A DNA stretch of 64,000 nucleotides from positions 62,001-126,000 of the forward strand of contig JADLEJ010000034.1 in NCBI GenBank assembly GCA_020846195.1, given 5' to 3'. Under the pieces are notes generated by a model. It ran no database searches, was not told where the DNA came from, and worked only from the letters and a program-made list of their open reading frames with translations. The DNA is from Nitrospira sp. Its GTDB lineage: Bacteria > Nitrospirota > Nitrospiria > Nitrospirales > Nitrospiraceae. Both the position numbers and the translations under genes were made by a program. Position 1 is the stretch's first letter; the number at the start of each line of letters is the position of its first letter. Shown here piece after piece: positions 57,969 to 64,000 of this stretch.

Positions 57969-59381
57969 CTAGTTCGGCAAGGCATCGACACGGGGCTTCG
58001 AGTCTATTCCTCTACGTTTCAACTTTTCGACAAGCGTGGTGCGGTTGACATGGAGCAGCTGCGCCGCGCGGGCAGTCACGCCATTTGCCTTGCGCATAGC
58101 TTCACCGATCAACTGATTCTCGTAGAGCTCCACTTCATTGGAGAGATGAATTCCGTCTTCGGTAAAACGGATGAACTGCTCCTTCATCTCTGGCTGGCTC
58201 GCCGTTTTCTTGTGCAGCTTCTCGGGCAAATCGGCAAGGGTCAAGAGCCCCTGTTTCTTGAGCACGACCAGCCGCTCGATCATGTTTTCCAATTCGCGAA
58301 TGTTTCCAGGCCACTGAAACGCCGTCAACAGCTCCAGCGCATCGGGAGCGAACCCCTCGATGGCGGTTTGCTTCATATGATTGAACCGCTTCAGAAAATG
58401 TTCGATCAGCAATGGGATATCGCTTTGCCGGTCGCGCAATGGCGGGGTCACAATCGGAATCACGTTGAGGCGATAGAAGAGATCTTGCCGGAACCGCTTC
58501 TCTTCGACCATTTTCTCCAGGTCTTGGTTCGTGGCCGCGACAATGCGCACATCGACCTGAATGGTCCGACTGCCTCCTACCCGCTCGAACGAACGCTCTT
58601 GGATGACGCGCAGCAGTTTCACCTGCAGCGAGAGACTCATCTCGCCGACTTCATCCAGGAAAATCGTTCCGCCGTTGGCCAGTTCGAACCGGCCCATGCG
58701 CGCCTGGGCCGCGCCGGTGAAGGCACCCTTTTCATGCCCAAACAATTCAGATTCGAGCAGCGTTTCAGGAATGGCTCCGCAATTGACCGGCACCATCGGC
58801 CGATCTTTACGGGAGCTATTGAAGTGGAGCATCCGCGCCACCAGCTCTTTGCCGGTGCCGCTTTCTCCCTGAATCAAGACCGTACTGTCGCTGTCGGCGA
58901 CTTTTTGCACGAAATCCAAGACCTGCTGCATCGGTTCGCTGACGCCGATCAACTGCTCAAGGCGGTACTGCTCGCGCACGGCTTTCCTGAGAAGATGATT
59001 CTCCTGACGGAGGCGTTGAAACTCGATCGCCTTCTTTACGACCACCACAACGGTATCGGGGTCGAACGGCTTGGTCACAAAATCGAAGGCGCCGGCTTTC
59101 ATCGCCTGAACCGCGCACTCGACTGTCCCAAACCCAGTCATGACGATGGGGATGATCTTGGAATCGATCCTGGTCACACGCTCGATCACTTCAAGGCCGT
59201 TAAAGTCCGGCAGCTGGAAATCCGTGACCAGAATCTGAACGGGATGCTCTTTGACGACTTGCATGCCCGTCGTCGCATCTGCGGCGACGGAAACGGTATA
59301 TCCTTCAGAAGACAGGGTCTCTTGCAGAACATCACGCACCGCTTGATCGTCATCGATAACGAGAATATGGAGAGGAGGCAT
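57969..59381 (-). CDS. FleQ/FlrA-like sigma-54 activator with receiver
   Basis: This 470-aa protein has a receiver with D54 (LVTDFQLPD), an AAA+ domain with GESGTGKE and GAFTGA, and a C-terminal helix-turn-helix ending NRTTLVEKLKRRGI. The RTTLVEK string resembles the FleQ DNA-binding helix. Pseudomonas FleQ has a degenerate receiver; here the acceptor Asp is intact, so phosphorylation is possible. Its place ahead of the TPR-flrBC operon and the FleQ-like box there supports a master-regulator role. Its ATG at 59381 has only a weak ribosome site. Confidence 0.82.
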   Translation of the reverse strand: MPPLHILVIDDDQAVRDVLQETLSSEGYTVSVAADATTGMQVVKEHPVQILVTDFQLPDFNGLEVIERVTRIDSKIIPIVMTGFGTVECAVQAMKAGAFDFVTKPFDPDTVVVVVKKAIEFQRLRQENHLLRKAVREQYRLEQLIGVSEPMQQVLDFVQKVADSDSTVLIQGESGTGKELVARMLHFNSSRKDRPMVPVNCGAIPETLLESELFGHEKGAFTGAAQARMGRFELANGGTIFLDEVGEMSLSLQVKLLRVIQERSFERVGGSRTIQVDVRIVAATNQDLEKMVEEKRFRQDLFYRLNVIPIVTPPLRDRQSDIPLLIEHFLKRFNHMKQTAIEGFAPDALELLTAFQWPGNIRELENMIERLVVLKKQGLLTLADLPEKLHKKTASQPEMKEQFIRFTEDGIHLSNEVELYENQLIGEAMRKANGVTARAAQLLHVNRTTLVEKLKRRGIDSKPRVDALPN

Positions 59382-59417
59382 CAGATTGTAATTCCAAAGT
59401 AATACGCGAAAATATGG

Positions 59418-59446
59418 CGCATAGAATAAAGATCCCGCCGCGTCAA
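59418..59446 (-). promoter_or_regulatory. Possible sigma-70 promoter of fleQ-like gene
   Basis: On minus TTGACG-N17-TATGCG (alternatively TTGCAT-N17-TATTCT, a few bases upstream) lies 30-40 bases before the start. The -10 is poor. No sigma-54 element is seen here, as expected for a class I gene. Confidence 0.35.
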
Positions 59447-59494
59447 TGCAAGCATAACGATCGCGCTTCAGCGAGATCCTACCCCGGATGTTTC

Positions 59495-59524
59495 TTGACA
59501 GAATATTTGGCGAGTTGCTAGGGT
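59495..59524 (+). promoter_or_regulatory. Promoter of tRNA-Thr
   Basis: TTGACA-N18-TAGGGT is followed by a GC-rich discriminator (GCGCG), the usual mark of stringent-controlled stable RNA promoters. It lies ~50 bases before the tRNA. Confidence 0.55.
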
Positions 59525-59579
59525 GCGCGATGCGAAGATGTGCCCGGTGCTCACTGGAGCATCATTCGATTCCGCTTTA

Positions 59580-59654
59580 GCTGGCGTAGCTCAATGGCAG
59601 AGCAGCGGTTTTGTAAACCGCAGGTTGGAGGTTCAATTCCTCTCGCCAGCTCCA
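59580..59654 (+). tRNA. tRNA-Thr (UGU anticodon)
   Basis: A full cloverleaf can be drawn: acceptor GCTGGCG/CGCCAGC, D stem GCTC/GAGC, anticodon stem GCGGT/ACCGC with loop TTTGTAA (anticodon TGT), T stem GGAGG/CCTCT with TTCAATT loop, discriminator T and encoded CCA at 59652-59654. It reads ACA threonine codons. It is the only plus-strand gene in the right part of the window. Confidence 0.97.
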
Positions 59655-59681
59655 CACATTCTCAGGTGATGTCGGGCAAAA

Positions 59682-61100
59682 TTACCGGTCCGCCTCCATC
59701 AACGTCGATTCATCCTCTAATTCTTCGATATCAGCTTCAACCTTCCCCTTCGTGGTTGAGGGATGCAAGCCGTACTTCCGTAACATTTTATAGAAGTCTG
59801 CCCGATACCGGCCGGCGAACTGCGCGGCTCGCGAGATATTTCCACCGGTCAGCTGCAAGACATTCTTCAGATAGGTCCGCTCGAATTCTTCCTTCGCCTC
59901 CGTCAGAGGTTTCAAGGGCGTATCGGGAGACACGCCGACGGAAGGCAAGAGGTCCGGCGTAATCATATCCTGCCGGGTCATGACCACGGCTTTCTCGATC
60001 GCATTTTCCAGCTCACGCACATTGCCCGGCCACGGATTTACCATCAGACGATGCAGCGCCGTCGGCGTAAACCCTCGAACGTCTTTGTTCCCCCGCTGAT
60101 TGCTAATTTTCAGGAAGTGCTGGGCCAGCAACGGAATATCGTCGCGACGGTCTCGCAGCGGCGGAATGAATAGCGGCACCACGGAGATCCGGTAATACAG
60201 ATCGTTGCGGAAGCTGCCATTCTTCACCGCTTCGCCGAGATCCTTATTGGTGGCGGCAATGATGCGCACATCGATCTTGGTCGAGAGCTCAGAGCCGACT
60301 TCGCGCACTTCGCGCTCTTGCACCGCGCGCAGCAGCTTCACCTGCATCGAGAGCGGCATCTCGCCGATTTCATCGAGAAAAATCGTCCCGCCATTGGCGC
60401 TTTGAAACAGGCCTTTCTTGGCGCCGTGCGCGCTGGTAAACGCCCCGCGCACATGCCCGAACAGCTCGCTCTCGAAGAGGGCTTCAGGAATGGCCGCGCA
60501 GTTGAGCGCGACAAACGGACCTTTGCTCCGGCGGCTGTTCGTGTGCGCCACCCTTGCCATCACTTCTTTGCCGGTTCCAGTCTCGCCGAACAGAAGAATG
60601 GTTGCGTCGGAATCCGCCACTTGAGCGATCTGCTGGAAGAGCCGCTGCATCGCCGGGCTCCGCGCAACGACGTTTTCAAGCCCGTAGAGCTCCTTCACCA
60701 ACGACTTGAGTCGTTGAATTTCCTTGCCCATGCGCTGTTGCGCCAGAGCCTTTTCGATCGTGGCTTTCAGTTCTTTGTCGTCGAATGGCTTGGTCAGATA
60801 CCCAAACGCGCCGCGCTGCATCGCTTCGACCGCATTTGGAATGCTGCCGTGCGCGGTCAGAATAATCACCGGCAGCTGCGGATGAACCCGCAAGAGCTCT
60901 TCCGTCACATCCAGCCCATCTTCTCCGCGCAGGCGAAGATCGGTAATAGCCAGATCGAACATCTTTTTTTTCGCTTCTGCCAGGGCATCATGCCCAGTCG
61001 TGCAGGCGGTCACGGCAAAGCCCTCTGCGGAAAGGCGCATCTTCAACAGATGCAGCAACCCTTCATCGTCATCGACTACTAAAATTTGCTCCTTGTCCAT
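59682..61100 (-). CDS. GlrR/QseF-like sigma-54 response regulator
   Basis: This 472-aa protein has a receiver with D54 (AITDLRLRGEDG), an AAA+ domain with a Walker A reading GETGTGKE, a GAFTSA loop in place of GAFTGA (GHVRGAFTSAHGAKKG), and a C-terminal helix-turn-helix (ISRAAQFAGRYRADFYKMLRKYGLHP) as in GlrR/QseF. The GAFTSA variant is known in the GlrR/QseF group. It is encoded last in a kinase-lipoprotein-regulator operon. AAGGAG precedes ATG 61100. Targets cannot be read here. Confidence 0.87.
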   Translation of the reverse strand: MDKEQILVVDDDEGLLHLLKMRLSAEGFAVTACTTGHDALAEAKKKMFDLAITDLRLRGEDGLDVTEELLRVHPQLPVIILTAHGSIPNAVEAMQRGAFGYLTKPFDDKELKATIEKALAQQRMGKEIQRLKSLVKELYGLENVVARSPAMQRLFQQIAQVADSDATILLFGETGTGKEVMARVAHTNSRRSKGPFVALNCAAIPEALFESELFGHVRGAFTSAHGAKKGLFQSANGGTIFLDEIGEMPLSMQVKLLRAVQEREVREVGSELSTKIDVRIIAATNKDLGEAVKNGSFRNDLYYRISVVPLFIPPLRDRRDDIPLLAQHFLKISNQRGNKDVRGFTPTALHRLMVNPWPGNVRELENAIEKAVVMTRQDMITPDLLPSVGVSPDTPLKPLTEAKEEFERTYLKNVLQLTGGNISRAAQFAGRYRADFYKMLRKYGLHPSTTKGKVEADIEELEDESTLMEADR

Positions 61101-61108
61101 AGGGCTCC

Positions 61109-61882
61109 TTACTGCGCAGGCGCGGGATCCGGCACGGGAACTGGCGCATTCGCTGATGGCGGGCGAATCGGTCGAACTTTCTCTCGCATTTCTTGATCGA
61201 TCCGCTTCAACGCCTCCAATTGGCTTGACAGCTCTTCGATCTTCTTATCTCGTTCCATGACTTGCTTCTGAAAGGCATGCACTGACCCTTGCTCGGCAGC
61301 AGTCTTCTGACCGTCTTTGTCCTTCTTCGAATTCAAAGCCTCGATCTTTCGCTCCTGATCGGCAAGCTGCCGTTGCAGCGCATCGATCGTTTGCGCATCG
61401 ACATCCTTCATCCCCCGAAGCTGCTGCAGAATCACTTCACGATCAAGCAAGTCCCGCACCAGACGATCTGTCGCTTGATTGAAAGAACTATTCGCATCGG
61501 CCATGGCGGGAGCCGCAAGCACTGCCTGCACCCAGGAAGGGTCCTTCGCGCCACTCCCATCTTGCAATAGTTTCAACCACGCTTTACTGGAGGCGGCTAA
61601 CTGACTTTTGGGTGCAACGGCGAGAACTTTCCCAAAATATTTTTCAGCAACTTCGCGACTTTCGTACAATCCTACGAGGCCGCGGGTAAAATACGCATGG
61701 TCGCACGAACCCGTTTCATTGCATTTCTGGACAATGGCATCCTGTTTTTTTGCAAGTGACTGATAGAGTTTGGATTCTCCTGAGTCGACATGGAAAAAAG
61801 GCTGATTCAGCGGCAATGGCGTTCCCCAGCTCGCGCAGCCGCCTACCATCAAAGAAAGAACCCACAATACGACACTCTTCAT
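61109..61882 (-). CDS. QseG-like outer-membrane lipoprotein
   Basis: This 257-aa protein has a lipoprotein signal with lipobox VGGC (Cys16), a helical YfhG/QseG-like middle region and a coiled coil (about 165-235, VDAQTIDALQRQLADQERKIEALNSKKDK). A Pro-rich tail follows. In E. coli QseG connects to the kinase GlrK/QseE. The start is ATG 61882 with GAGGG 5 bases upstream; a GTG two codons earlier overlaps that site. Sequence similarity to QseG is weak; the gene order carries the call. Confidence 0.7.
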   Translation of the reverse strand: MKSVVLWVLSLMVGGCASWGTPLPLNQPFFHVDSGESKLYQSLAKKQDAIVQKCNETGSCDHAYFTRGLVGLYESREVAEKYFGKVLAVAPKSQLAASSKAWLKLLQDGSGAKDPSWVQAVLAAPAMADANSSFNQATDRLVRDLLDREVILQQLRGMKDVDAQTIDALQRQLADQERKIEALNSKKDKDGQKTAAEQGSVHAFQKQVMERDKKIEELSSQLEALKRIDQEMREKVRPIRPPSANAPVPVPDPAPAQ

Positions 61883-61890
61883 AGTCACCC

Positions 61891-63363
61891 TCAGCTTGTC
61901 CCGCCAGGTTTGGTTAACCGTAGGATAAACCGTACAGTCGTCCCTTTTCCAGCCTCGCCTTCAATCCAGATCCGCCCACTATGGGCTTCTACAATTTTCT
62001 TTGCCAGCGCTAATCCAAGGCCGCTGCCTGCAGAGACATTATTGGCCTTATTTCGCCCCTGATAAAACCGCTCAAAAATATGCGGAAGATCTTCGGATGC
62101 GATGCCTGGTCCGGCATCGGAGACCGATACTTCCAACACTCCCGCCTTAGAATCGGGAGCCATATGCAACTTGACGATGCCGCCTTCGGGGCTGAATTTC
62201 AAAGCGTTGGATAAGAGATTATCCAATACTTGTTCGATGCGCAGCGCATCAGCCTTCACCCACAACCGCTCTTTGGGGTGCTCCGTCAGAAGCTGGACAT
62301 GTTTAGAGTCAGCCAGGAGTCTCACCTTATTGACTGAAATATCTGCGATTCTATTCAGATCGATCGGAACGATCCGATATTCCATCATCCCGGCTTCCAT
62401 CTTGGACAAATCGAGGATCGTCGAGATCAGGTGAATCAACCGCCGGCTGCTATCGGCCATAATCCGCAGCGTCGTCCGCTGCTCCGGAAGAAGCGGTCCT
62501 GGAATTTCATCGAGGAGCAGATGTGTCCCCTCCTGAATAGAGGCCATCGGCGTGCGCAGTTCGTGCGAGACGTGAGCAAGAAATTCAGACTTCATGTCGT
62601 CCAGCTCTTGGAGCTTTCCCCCCATCCAGTTCACCGTGTCCACCAGATCGCGCAGCTCCGACGGCGCGGCAATCTCCAACGGCGTCCCGAACTTTCCCTG
62701 CCCGATCAGCTTGATATGCCCCTGCAACTGCCGCAGGGGACGAAGAATACTGTAGCTGGCACTTCCCGCGAGTCCAAGCCCGAAGACCAAGGCGACCAAC
62801 ACGAGCTGCTCCGTGACGGCTTCCGCACGTGCCGCGCTAGCGCGCGACTCACTGACCCCGACACTGACCCGAGCCTCATGCACATCGATATAGCTTTGAA
62901 TCGTCGCAGACATCCGGTCCATGAGAGCATCCCGGCGATTCTCGTATCCTCCTTCATGCCCACCGGCTCGATCGCCGGGCTGCTCGAATTCATCATGAAA
63001 AAGAACCAGGCGTTCTTGCAATAACTGCCCGGCCTCTTGAAGCAGTGCGATGGCATGAGGAGCGATTTCTTGATCGCGCAGGTGCTGAAGGTTCCGCTGA
63101 AACTCCTCAACCTCTTCATTAAAGTTTGTCAGGAACGTTTTATCTTTTGTCGCAAGATATTTTTTCTCGCTATTCAGTTGCGCAAACAGCGACTCTTGCA
63201 GCCGCTTGGCCGCTTCCACCGCGGGGTAATGAACCGACGCCATTTCTGTACTAAGCGCGGTAAGCTGGCGAAGCTGGAACAAGGCGTAGAGATTGACCCC
63301 TGCCATCACGACAATAATCACAAGGCAGGTGAGCACTAACCGCCCAAATATTGAGAGTCTCAT
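61891..63363 (-). CDS. GlrK/QseE-like sensor histidine kinase
   Basis: This 490-aa membrane kinase has two membrane segments (about 8-30 and 185-206) around a helical periplasmic sensor (4-helix-bundle type). HAMP (about 206-258), HisKA with H267 (LAHVSHELRTPMASIQEGTHLL) and HATPase (LDNLLSNALKFSPEGG; DAGPGIASEDLPHIFERF; GSGLGLALAKKIV) follow. The HisKA run SIQEGTHLL resembles GlrK. It is the first gene of the three-gene operon. GAAGG lies 11 bases before ATG 63363. The 205-base upstream gap shows no convincing sigma-54 site. Confidence 0.87.
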   Translation of the reverse strand: MRLSIFGRLVLTCLVIIVVMAGVNLYALFQLRQLTALSTEMASVHYPAVEAAKRLQESLFAQLNSEKKYLATKDKTFLTNFNEEVEEFQRNLQHLRDQEIAPHAIALLQEAGQLLQERLVLFHDEFEQPGDRAGGHEGGYENRRDALMDRMSATIQSYIDVHEARVSVGVSESRASAARAEAVTEQLVLVALVFGLGLAGSASYSILRPLRQLQGHIKLIGQGKFGTPLEIAAPSELRDLVDTVNWMGGKLQELDDMKSEFLAHVSHELRTPMASIQEGTHLLLDEIPGPLLPEQRTTLRIMADSSRRLIHLISTILDLSKMEAGMMEYRIVPIDLNRIADISVNKVRLLADSKHVQLLTEHPKERLWVKADALRIEQVLDNLLSNALKFSPEGGIVKLHMAPDSKAGVLEVSVSDAGPGIASEDLPHIFERFYQGRNKANNVSAGSGLGLALAKKIVEAHSGRIWIEGEAGKGTTVRFILRLTKPGGTS

Positions 63364-63568
63364 AGTCCGAAAAACCTTCGCCCAATCAGCAAAAATCGAT
63401 CAGTATCCATAGTGCAGGCAAAACCATACGCCAATTTCACTCTCTGCGACAACCGTTGCGGTACGGTCTTCCGTAAACTCTAAAATGTTTTACGAAATCT
63501 CCCCGCCTCACACCGCCTCAAACGCGCAGCCTGAGCGCATTCCGCAGGGATGGTAGCGAGCCGATCGG

Positions 63569-64000
63569 TTACCGACCGCTATCGAATCGACGGGCGAACT
63601 CGCGCTGCCGGCGAGAAGAGCGGTGGAGCAATGCAAAGAGGTGGCCGCGAAACAGGAGAATGCTCATAGCCACAGGAGGAGTGAGGAGAATCGCCAATAT
63701 CCAATAGACGTCAGCAGAAACTCCCAGATAGCCAAACCATCCGCCAATCACGGTGAACGGCAGAATCAAGAGCTGAAAAAAGTCCAGGCCAGCGCCCCGG
63801 CCTAATCGGCTGGACAGCCTGATAAATTGCTCAAACCCGGATGGCGACAAAGCAACAGGCAAAATCAGCAGTCCAAACGGCACAAACCATTCGATCCAAT
63901 TTTCCAGCACAAACTCATAGCAGGTCTTCAGCACATCCAGCGGGGAATCCTGCCGCACCTGATAAATCACCTCCGGCGCGGGATTCAGCAAAATGAAGAG
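63569..64000 (-). CDS. Membrane protein of unknown function (5' end beyond window)
   Basis: The frame is open to the right edge (LFILLNPAPEVIYQV...), so the N-terminus is missing; a TTG at 63991 is not a convincing start. The visible 143 residues contain three hydrophobic segments (WFVPFGLLILPVALSPS, FQLLILPFTVIGGWFGYLGV, VYWILAILLTPPVAMSILLF) and a basic Arg-rich tail (HRSSRRQREFARRF). It is not recognised. Confidence 0.55.
   Translation of the reverse strand, partial: LFILLNPAPEVIYQVRQDSPLDVLKTCYEFVLENWIEWFVPFGLLILPVALSPSGFEQFIRLSSRLGRGAGLDFFQLLILPFTVIGGWFGYLGVSADVYWILAILLTPPVAMSILLFRGHLFALLHRSSRRQREFARRFDSGR

Noticed and set aside
63409..63425. GCAA...GCC on plus resembling a sigma-54 element before the GlrK-like kinase
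   Set aside because: Spacing is one base too long and the -24 element is poor.
1..64000. CRISPR arrays, insertion sequences, integrases, prophage or toxin-antitoxin genes
   Set aside because: No regular direct repeats, transposase or integrase motifs, or toxin-antitoxin pairs were recognised; the region is chromosomal core plus a sugar operon.

Overview
The window is GC-rich DNA from a Gram-negative, polar-flagellate-type bacterium. FlgH and FlgI (L and P rings) show an outer membrane. FlhF, FlhG, a FleQ-like regulator and a FlrB/FlrC-like pair show the polar-flagellum regulatory scheme, and CsrA/FliW plus FliA/FlgM are also present. The protein flavour and the mixed gene order suggest the phylum Nitrospirota (Nitrospira-like). 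That is inference from reading, not from a search.

Layout, left to right. (1) About 1-12.0 kb, minus strand: a surface-glycan operon. In transcription order it has a ColD-like PLP enzyme with the catalytic Lys replaced by His, a GDP-fucose/colitose-synthase-type reductase, an NAD-dependent epimerase, a GHMP (heptose-type) kinase, a sugar nucleotidyltransferase, a transketolase split into two subunits, two B12-binding radical SAM proteins, and a two-domain glycosyltransferase that runs off the left edge. Its upstream region carries two matching 11-bp palindromes. (2) 12.2-18.5 kb: a c-di-GMP/phosphorelay block with a PilZ protein and an HD-GYP protein on minus, then a second HD-GYP protein and a BarA-like hybrid kinase on plus. 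The two HD-GYP genes diverge from sigma-28-like promoters. (3) 18.5-59.4 kb, all minus: a nearly complete flagellar regulon. In transcription order it reads fleQ-like | TPR protein-flrB-flrC | flgBC-fliEFGHIJ-motE-like | fliK-flgDE | fliLMNOPQR-flhBA-flhF-flhG-fliA-degenerate GGDEF | flgFGAH-small ORF-flgIJ | flgMNKL | csrA-fliW. Flagellin, fliD, stator and che genes are not in the window. (4) 59.58 kb: a tRNA-Thr(UGU) on plus. (5) 59.7-63.4 kb, minus: a GlrK/QseG/GlrR-like operon of sensor kinase, lipoprotein and sigma-54 regulator. (6) Right edge: a partial membrane protein.

The regulatory logic can be read from the DNA. Five sigma-54 (-24/-12) elements precede flgF, fliL, fliK, flgB and the TPR-flrBC operon. 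A FleQ-box-like palindrome lies between the fleQ-like gene and the TPR-flrBC promoter, and weaker copies lie upstream of the fliL and flgF promoters. Sigma-28-like promoters precede flgM (overlapping the end of flgJ), csrA-fliW and the HD-GYP genes. This fits a FleQ -> FlrBC -> FliA/FlgM cascade with CsrA/FliW as the post-transcriptional layer.

The most unusual single gene is fliH. It carries a complete, apparently phosphorylatable response-regulator receiver domain fused ahead of the FliH domain, which suggests phospho-control of the flagellar export ATPase.
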